Shown one piece after another: positions 5,955 through 11,312 of a stretch of 13,883 bases of DNA (position 1 is its first letter; the number at the start of each line of letters is the position of its first letter). The stretch is from DAOMFM01 sp035429825. GTDB lineage: Bacteria; Acidobacteriota; Blastocatellia; UBA7656; JADIYM01. Both the position numbers and the translations under genes were made by a program. Under the pieces are notes generated by a model. That model saw only the letters and a list, made by a program, of their open reading frames with translations, was not told the DNA's origin and searched no databases. Where the stretch lies: NCBI GenBank assembly GCA_044224215.1, contig JBGAKX010000116.1, positions 1 to 13,883 on the forward strand. Reading direction: 5' to 3'.

Positions 5955-8390
5955 ATGAAATCACGGAATTCGTTGTGCGTGCGCAGTGTCGCACTCGCGA
6001 TCGCGTGTGGTGTCGTGGCGCTCGGCACGCAGCCTGTTCGGGGCGCGGCCGCGCAGGTGCCGCAGACGACAACGTCGGTCGCGAAGGCGGCTGCGCGAGT
6101 CGACGGCGGCTGGCCGCGCGGCTACACCGCGCCGAGTGGCGCGAAGATCGTGCTCTACCAGCCCCAGGTCTCGGATTGGGTCGACCAGAAGCGCCTGACG
6201 GCGTACGCAGCGGTTTCGTATCTCAAGACCGGAGCTGCAAAGCCCGATCTTGGCGTGATTCAGATCCAGGCGGACAGCACGGTCTCGGTCGAAGAGCGCC
6301 TCGTGAACTTCTCGAAGCTCGCAATCACTGAATCCAATTTCCAGACGCTCTCCAAGACCGAGAATCAGGAGATCGTCTCCGAGATCATGAAGGCGTACCC
6401 GGAAGGCGACCGGGTGATCGCGCTCGATCGCGTGCTCGCGAGCATCGAGCGGAGCAGTCTGAAGGTAAAGGATGCCGACAACCTCAAGGCCGATCCGCCA
6501 CGGGTGTACTTCAGCGAGCTGCCCGCGATCCTCGTGGGCGTCGATGGCGAGCCCGTATGGAGTCCGATCAAGGACAACGACCTCAAGTATGCCGTGAACA
6601 CGAACTGGGACCTGTTCCAGTTCGGCACCGCAAAGCAGCTCTACCTGCGCAACGGCGACACGTGGCTGAAGTCGCTGTCGCTCGTCGGGCCGTGGACTCC
6701 CGCAGGCAAGCTCCCCGACGCGTTCAACACACTGCCGGCCGACGACGACTGGAAGGACGTCAAGGCAAACCTCCCCGGCAAGACGGTCACGTCGGCGCCC
6801 GTCGTGTACGCGACGACGCAGCCTGCCGAGTTGATCCTGCTCGCCGGCGCGCCCAAGTACATTCACGTCGAAGGGACCGGGCTCGAGTGGGTCAGCAACA
6901 CCGACAGCGACGTGTTCCGGATGGGAACGACGGGGACGCTCTACTACCTGGTTTCGGGGCGGTGGTTTTCGGCGCCCAATTTCAGCGGACCGTGGACGTT
7001 CGCCACGCCAAACCTGCCGGAGGACTTCAAGAACATCCCGCGGTCGCACACGCGGTCGTACGTGCGGGCGTCCGTACCGGGAACCGACGAGGCGATCGAC
7101 GCAGTGCTGCTGGCAAACGTCCCGACGACAGCTCGTGTGAACAAGAAGGAGCTGCAGGCCCCAGAGGTCGCCTACAGTGGCAACCCCGAGTACAAGGCCG
7201 TCGAAGGGACCACCGTCCAGAGGGCCGTGAACACCGACAAGGACATCATCAAGGTCGGCGACGTCTACTACATGTGTTTCGAGGGCGTCTGGTTCATGGC
7301 GACCGGGCCCAACGGTCCGTGGAGCGTCGCAAGTTCGGTGCCGGGCCAGATCTACGAGATACCCGCGAGTTCGCCGTCGTATCCGGTGACGTACGTGACC
7401 GTCGAGGACGACGACGAGAGCGACGACTGGGTGGACTTTGGGTACTACGCGGGCTACACGGGCATGATGATCGGGTGGGGCTGCTGCGTGTGGGGCTCGG
7501 GCTGGTACTACCCGCCGTATGTCTGGTACGGAGGCTACTATCCTGCCTATTACCCGTATGGCCGAACGTACGGGTCGTCGGCATGGTACAACCCGTACAC
7601 GGGCCGGTACGGATATTCGGCGCGGGCGTATGGCCCGTACGGCGGCGTGGCATACGGCGCCCGGTACAACTCGACGACGGGAACGTATTCACGCGGCGTG
7701 GCTGCATGGGGGCCGGGCGGGGCCGGAGGTGTCGCCGCTGCCTACAATCCGCGGACGGGCACCGGCGCTGTGACACGGCAGGGCTCGAATGTCTATGGCA
7801 GCTGGGGCTCCACCGCCGTGCAGCGCGGTGACGACTGGGCAAAGACGTCGCGCGTGACGAACTCGGCGACGGGCACGACGACGCGTGTGACGCGAACCGA
7901 CGAGGGCGGCGCGATCACGCGTCGCGGGTCCGAGGGCGGTTTTGTCGGGTCGAACGGCGACAACATCTATGCCGGCAAGGACGGCAACGTGTACAAGCGC
8001 GGCCAGGACGGGTCGTGGAGCAAGTACGAGAACGGGAAGTGGGACCAGGTCGAGCGGCCTCAGGGAAGGGGTGAGAACAGACCCACCACGAGACCGGGGG
8101 ACAGCATGACGGCGGAAGGCAAGCCGTCGACGCGTGACCGCGACCGGCCGGATACGGGCACGCGGGACGTCGATCGCAGCAGGATCGATCCGGGCCAGTT
8201 TGATCGAGGAACGCGCGACCAGCTGGAACGCGACCGGGCGTCGCGAAACATGGGCGCGAGCCGAACGCGCGACTTCTCGTCGTACCAGCGGTCGCCGGCG
8301 CCGCGCAGCGGTTCGATGAACCGAAGCTATGGCGGCGGCGGACGCAGCATGGGCGGCGGACGTATGGGCGGAGGCGGCCGCCGGCGCTAG
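5955..8390 (+). CDS. Exported repeat protein with Tyr/Gly-rich segment and basic Arg/Gly-rich tail
   Basis: An 811-residue protein. The ATG at 5955 has GGGAG at 5945-5949 and opens a signal peptide (SVALAIACGVVALG, likely cut near residue 33). The open frame upstream spans the terminators and is not used. Residues 182-262, 282-362 and 392-470 are three copies of an ~80-residue module with VNTxxDxF, LYLxxGxWxxxxxxxGPW and LPxxFxxIP signatures. Residues 487-493 are acidic (EDDDESDD). Residues 495-570 are extremely rich in Tyr, Gly and Trp, with a Cys-Cys pair at 510-511. Residues 571-700 are Thr/Gly-rich low-complexity repeats. The last 110 residues are Arg/Asp-rich and end in Gly-Gly-Arg repeats. 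I recognise the module as a widespread conserved secreted family, sometimes labelled as carbohydrate binding, but no enzyme motif is visible. A cell-surface or envelope-binding role is inferred; the basic tail could bind acidic polymers. Confidence 0.85.
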   Translation: MKSRNSLCVRSVALAIACGVVALGTQPVRGAAAQVPQTTTSVAKAAARVDGGWPRGYTAPSGAKIVLYQPQVSDWVDQKRLTAYAAVSYLKTGAAKPDLGVIQIQADSTVSVEERLVNFSKLAITESNFQTLSKTENQEIVSEIMKAYPEGDRVIALDRVLASIERSSLKVKDADNLKADPPRVYFSELPAILVGVDGEPVWSPIKDNDLKYAVNTNWDLFQFGTAKQLYLRNGDTWLKSLSLVGPWTPAGKLPDAFNTLPADDDWKDVKANLPGKTVTSAPVVYATTQPAELILLAGAPKYIHVEGTGLEWVSNTDSDVFRMGTTGTLYYLVSGRWFSAPNFSGPWTFATPNLPEDFKNIPRSHTRSYVRASVPGTDEAIDAVLLANVPTTARVNKKELQAPEVAYSGNPEYKAVEGTTVQRAVNTDKDIIKVGDVYYMCFEGVWFMATGPNGPWSVASSVPGQIYEIPASSPSYPVTYVTVEDDDESDDWVDFGYYAGYTGMMIGWGCCVWGSGWYYPPYVWYGGYYPAYYPYGRTYGSSAWYNPYTGRYGYSARAYGPYGGVAYGARYNSTTGTYSRGVAAWGPGGAGGVAAAYNPRTGTGAVTRQGSNVYGSWGSTAVQRGDDWAKTSRVTNSATGTTTRVTRTDEGGAITRRGSEGGFVGSNGDNIYAGKDGNVYKRGQDGSWSKYENGKWDQVERPQGRGENRPTTRPGDSMTAEGKPSTRDRDRPDTGTRDVDRSRIDPGQFDRGTRDQLERDRASRNMGASRTRDFSSYQRSPAPRSGSMNRSYGGGGRSMGGGRMGGGGRRR

Positions 8391-8432
8391 ATCCATGTAG
8401 ATCCGCGTGAATCTGCGTTTATCTGCGGCCTG
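8391..8432. repeat. Dispersed intergenic repeat (ATCTGCG type), copy 1
   Basis: This stretch holds tandem variants of ATCTGCG/ATCCGCG. Bases 8411-8432 match the reverse complement of 11221-11242 at 19 of 22 positions, all differences being C/T. It lies between the exported repeat protein and the lexA-imuA gene. No coding content is seen. Confidence 0.7.
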
Positions 8433-8448
8433 TCTTCCTCTTCTGCAT

Positions 8449-8473
8449 TGCCATGTTCGGGTTTTGTATGGCA
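8449..8473 (+). promoter_or_regulatory. Inverted repeat TGCCAT-N13-ATGGCA before lexA-imuA, candidate LexA operator
   Basis: TGCCAT (8449-8454) and ATGGCA (8468-8473) are perfect complements separated by 13 bp. The dyad ends 10 bp before the GTG start. An overlapping GTTC-N7-GTAT (8455-8469) is reminiscent of the GTTC-N7-GTTC LexA motif of Alphaproteobacteria. SOS genes encoding LexA are normally autoregulated, so an operator is expected here. The motif differs among phyla, so this is a candidate only. Confidence 0.4.
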
Positions 8474-8483
8474 TGGTGTTTCC

Positions 8484-9698
8484 GTGCTCACCCGCAAGCA
8501 GAACGAGGTCCTCGAAACCGCCCGCCGGCTCGAACGCGAACAGGGCTATTCGCCAAGCGTTCGCGAGCTCGCGCGCGCGCTCGACCTCTCTGCGCCGACC
8601 GTTCAGGAGCACCTCGTCGCGCTCGAGCGCAAGGGATTCGTCCGCCGGTCGGGCAATGCGTTCGGGCTGGAGCTGGGTCAAAAACCTGAAGGGACGTCCG
8701 ACACCGTCCTCGTCCCGTTGCGCGGCACGATCGCGGCCGGCCAGCCGATCGAGGCGATCGAGCGGCTCGAGGACGCGATCCCGATGCCGCGCCACATGGT
8801 CCGCGGCGAATGCTACTTTCTGGAAGTTCGCGGCGACAGCATGAAAGATGATCACATCCTCGACGGAGACCTGGTGCTCATCCGCCAGCAGCCGACCGTC
8901 GATACGGGCGAGATCGCGGTGGCGCTGCTCGCGGACGGGACGGCGACGCTCAAACGCGTCTTTCCGGAGAAGGGACGGTTTCGCCTTCAGCCGGCAAACG
9001 AACAGTTGCAACCGATCTACGTCGACGCGCTCGCGGTCCAGGGCAAAAGTCGACGGCAGCCGGCAACCCTGGCGGATCTGACCCGGTCGGGCGCAGTCCG
9101 GCGGGGCGCCGGCGGTGTGACGATCCGTCCGGATCGTGTTGTGAAAACAGGGCTTGCACGGATCGATGCCGCGCTGCCGGGCGGGGGATTGCCATGCGGA
9201 TACGTGACGGAACTGGCCGGGCCGCCGTCGTGCGGGAAGCTGGGGCTCGCCGTACGCTCGCTCGCCGGGGCGCTCGCGGTCGGAGAACGGGCGGCGCTCG
9301 TGGATGTCTCGCGGTCGTTCTTCTCGCTCTCGCCCGAACTGGTGCGCGCGCTCGGGCGGTTGCTGGTCTGCCGCGTCGCGAGCCTCGCCGACGGGATCGC
9401 GGCGGCCGAACTGCTGGCGGGGGGAGGGATGGCGCTCGTCGCGGTCGATCTCGGGAGAGTGCAGGGCGCGATCCCGGCCGACGCGCGGACCGCGCTCGCG
9501 CGGCTCGAGCGCGCGGCGCGCGACGGGCAGGCCGCGGTGGTCATCGTCACCGAGCCGCCGCCGGGGTCGGAGGGGCTGCTCGGGTCGCTCGCGGCGCTCA
9601 GGCTGGAGGTGGCGGGCGGCGGCGCCAGGCGCAGTCTCGAACCCGCGCAGACCGGAACTGCCGTGCGGGTCTCGCGCAGCCGGTTCGGGTGGAGTTGA
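8484..9698 (+). CDS. lexA-imuA: LexA-ImuA fusion: SOS repressor/autoprotease joined to RecA-like mutasome accessory protein
   Basis: A 404-residue protein. Residues 1-65 are the LexA winged helix (LTRKQ start, GYSPSVRELA, SAPTVQEHLVALERKGF). Residues 75-188 are the S24 autoprotease with all catalytic parts: cleavage site Ala85-Gly86, Ser119 in RGDSM and Lys157 in ATLKR. Residues 212-404 look like ImuA, a RecA/SulA-like protein: IDAALPGGGLPCGYVTELAG, degenerate P-loop GPPSCGKL (Ser/Thr replaced by Leu253), VDVSRSF and ALVAVDLG. LexA should repress the cassette and self-cleave on RecA filaments; ImuA supports ImuB/DnaE2 translesion synthesis. The GTG at 8484 gives the standard LexA N-terminus; TTG at 8448 would add 12 residues spanning the dyad. 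The last LexA strand (usually VVGVIR-like) is not visible after VQGK. One base fewer in A4 (9045-9048) would give VQGKVDGSRQPWRI with a stop at 9079-9081, and imuA could then start at GTG 9117. The fusion is therefore likely but not certain. Confidence 0.78.
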   Translation: MLTRKQNEVLETARRLEREQGYSPSVRELARALDLSAPTVQEHLVALERKGFVRRSGNAFGLELGQKPEGTSDTVLVPLRGTIAAGQPIEAIERLEDAIPMPRHMVRGECYFLEVRGDSMKDDHILDGDLVLIRQQPTVDTGEIAVALLADGTATLKRVFPEKGRFRLQPANEQLQPIYVDALAVQGKSRRQPATLADLTRSGAVRRGAGGVTIRPDRVVKTGLARIDAALPGGGLPCGYVTELAGPPSCGKLGLAVRSLAGALAVGERAALVDVSRSFFSLSPELVRALGRLLVCRVASLADGIAAAELLAGGGMALVAVDLGRVQGAIPADARTALARLERAARDGQAAVVIVTEPPPGSEGLLGSLAALRLEVAGGGARRSLEPAQTGTAVRVSRSRFGWS

Positions 9699-9791
9699 TC
9701 TTCGCGGTCTTGTTTCCTTTGCGTCTTTGCGTCTTTGCGTGGACGAGAAGAATCACGCAGAGACGCAAAGGCGCAAAGACGCCGAAGAATC
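9699..9791. repeat. Long imperfect inverted repeat between lexA-imuA and imuB (TTTGCGTC type)
   Basis: The left part repeats CTTTGCGT three times (about 9718-9742). The right part, from CACGCAGAGACGC at 9754 through GCGCAAAGACG, is its imperfect reverse complement. The arms are about 35-40 nt around a loop of 11 bases (9743-9753). The element fills almost the whole gap and ends at the imuB start. It could form a strong hairpin in the transcript. No T-tract follows, so it is not an obvious terminator. Confidence 0.75.
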
Positions 9792-9792
9792 C

Positions 9793-11217
9793 ATGCGCGT
9801 TATCGCCATCTTTGTCCCCCACTTTTCCGTCGTGGCCCACCGGCGGCGCGACGCCGACCTGCGCCGCCGACCGCTCGCGCTCATCGCGGGCGCCCGGCCG
9901 GCGGTCGTCGCGTGTTCGCCCGATGCCGCGGGGCTCGGCGTCTCGATCGGGATGAGCCCGCCTGCCGCTGCCGCCACGTGCGCCGATGCGGCCATCCTCC
10001 CCCTCGACATGGACTACTGCCGCGCCGAACACGTTCGCGTGCGCGAAGCGCTGCTCGCCCTCGCACCCGAGGTCGAAGACGAAACGCTCGGCTGCTGGTG
10101 CTTTCTGCCCGACGGGCTCGAACGGCTCCACGCGACCGAACCCCGGCTCGTCGCCGCAACCCGCCGCGCGGTCCGCGCTGCCGGGTATGCCGCGCGTATC
10201 GTGGCCGCGGGCGGCCGGTTCACGGCGGTCGTGGTTGCCCGCTACGGCCGGCACGACACCGCCAACGTGCCAAAGGGTTGCGAAGCCAGGGCGCTTGCGC
10301 CCGCTCCCATCGAGGCCGCGCCGCTCGACGCGCGCGCGCTGCACCGGCTGCGACAGCTCGGCGTGCGCACTCTCGGCGACCTGGCGCGGCTGCCCGAGGA
10401 GGGCGTTCGCGCGCGACTCGGGATCGAGGGCGTCCACGCGCACCGGCTCGCACGCGGACTCGATCCGACGCCGCTCACGGCGCGGGCTGCGCCCGTGCTC
10501 GTCGAGGCGGCCGAAGACCTCGAACCGGCGGCGGCGCTCGTCGACGAACTGCTGTTCCGCGTGCGCGCGCTGTGCGACCGCGTGCTCGCCGCGCTGGCCG
10601 ACCGGGCGCTCGCGTGCTCGGAGGTTCGGCTGGAACTGACGCTCGACGGCGCCGCGGACGTCGAGGTGCCGCTACGCCTGGCGCGGCCGACGCTCTCGCC
10701 GCGCGCGTTGTGGACGCTGCTCAGGTTGCGGATCGAACGGTTGGAACTGGAGGGACCGGTGATGAAACTCAGACTTGCGGTTGTCGATGCGCCGCCGGCG
10801 CGCGCCGAGCAGCGGGAGCTGTTTCGCGCGTACCGCGATTCGGAGCAACTGGAGGCCACGGTCGAGCGGCTGCGCGCGCGGTTCGGCCCCGACGGCGCGG
10901 TGTCGCCCGTCGCGGTGGACGTGCACCGGCCCGAGGCGCGGCTCGCGTGGCGGCGGTACGAGCCCGACGACACGGGCCGGATGGTCGGCGGAGCGGCAGA
11001 TGTGCCGCCGCTCGGGCGGGTCCTGCGGCTGGTCTCGCCGCCCCGGCCGTTCGAGGTTGCCGAGGCGGTGAAGTTCTCGGCCCCGCACCGGCTGAGCGGC
11101 GAATGGTGGGGCGACGCCTACGCGCGCGACTACCACGTGGTGCTGACGCACGCCGGGCGGATGCTGTGGGCGTTCGAGACGGCGGAGGGGTGGTTCGTGC
11201 AGGGGGAGTTCGACTGA
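9793..11217 (+). CDS. imuB: ImuB, catalytically dead Y-family polymerase-like mutasome hub
   Basis: A 474-residue ImuB-like protein. ImuB links the mutasome to the beta clamp and recruits ImuA and DnaE2; it does not itself polymerise. The N-terminal MRVIAIFVPHFSVVAHRR replaces the Y-family DxDxFFxxVE motif, and the palm reads EVEDETLGCWCFLPDGLERL where polymerases have a catalytic Asp-Glu pair, so the metal-binding carboxylates are missing. Residues 183-210 are the helix-hairpin-helix thumb (LRQLGVRTLGDLARLP). Residues 240-330 fit the little-finger region. QRELF (340-344) fits the QxxLF clamp-binding consensus. The C-terminal ~110 residues include the ImuB-typical ending (SGEWW, ARDYHVVLTHAGR, WFVQGEFD). 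The ATG at 9793 is preceded by weak GAAGA, and the intergenic repeat ends there. The frame is open further back into imuA but is not needed. Expected to be co-transcribed with its neighbours. Confidence 0.92.
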   Translation: MRVIAIFVPHFSVVAHRRRDADLRRRPLALIAGARPAVVACSPDAAGLGVSIGMSPPAAAATCADAAILPLDMDYCRAEHVRVREALLALAPEVEDETLGCWCFLPDGLERLHATEPRLVAATRRAVRAAGYAARIVAAGGRFTAVVVARYGRHDTANVPKGCEARALAPAPIEAAPLDARALHRLRQLGVRTLGDLARLPEEGVRARLGIEGVHAHRLARGLDPTPLTARAAPVLVEAAEDLEPAAALVDELLFRVRALCDRVLAALADRALACSEVRLELTLDGAADVEVPLRLARPTLSPRALWTLLRLRIERLELEGPVMKLRLAVVDAPPARAEQRELFRAYRDSEQLEATVERLRARFGPDGAVSPVAVDVHRPEARLAWRRYEPDDTGRMVGGAADVPPLGRVLRLVSPPRPFEVAEAVKFSAPHRLSGEWWGDAYARDYHVVLTHAGRMLWAFETAEGWFVQGEFD

Positions 11218-11218
11218 A

Positions 11219-11312
11219 AACGGGCCGCGGATGAACGCAGATGAAGCGGATAAACGCGAATCAGAAAACACGAAATCGGAAAAGGCTCAGCGGCTCTGCG
11301 TCTCTGCGTGTG
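11219..11312. repeat. Composite intergenic repeat between imuB and dnaE2
   Basis: Bases 11221-11242 are the reverse complement of the repeat at 8411-8432 (19 of 22 match). Bases 11298-11310 (GCGTCTCTGCGTG) are identical to the reverse complement of 9754-9766. Two repeat types seen elsewhere in the cassette are therefore joined here. The second ends at the apparent GTG start of dnaE2. Confidence 0.7.

Noticed and set aside
7689..9011. Antisense frame across the exported repeat protein and lexA
   Set aside because: It crosses two well-supported genes and a terminator-sized gap and has no domain or start signal.
8484..9041. Phage-type S24 repressor (CI-like) instead of LexA
   Set aside because: The LTRKQ N-terminus, the LexA-type winged helix and the adjacent imuA-imuB-dnaE2 genes identify a LexA, and no phage genes are nearby.
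9711..9780. CRISPR-like tandem CTTTGCGT repeats
   Set aside because: Units are 8-9 bases without spacers of uniform size, are inverted rather than all direct, and no cas gene is present.
9304..9792. Upstream extension of the imuB frame into imuA
   Set aside because: The extension is Arg/Ser-rich frame-shadow of ImuA. The normal ImuB N-terminus (MRVIAIFVPHF) begins at 9793.
9793..11217. Active DinB/Pol IV or UmuC polymerase
   Set aside because: The DxDxFF and palm Asp-Glu catalytic motifs are absent, and the context and C-terminus are those of ImuB.
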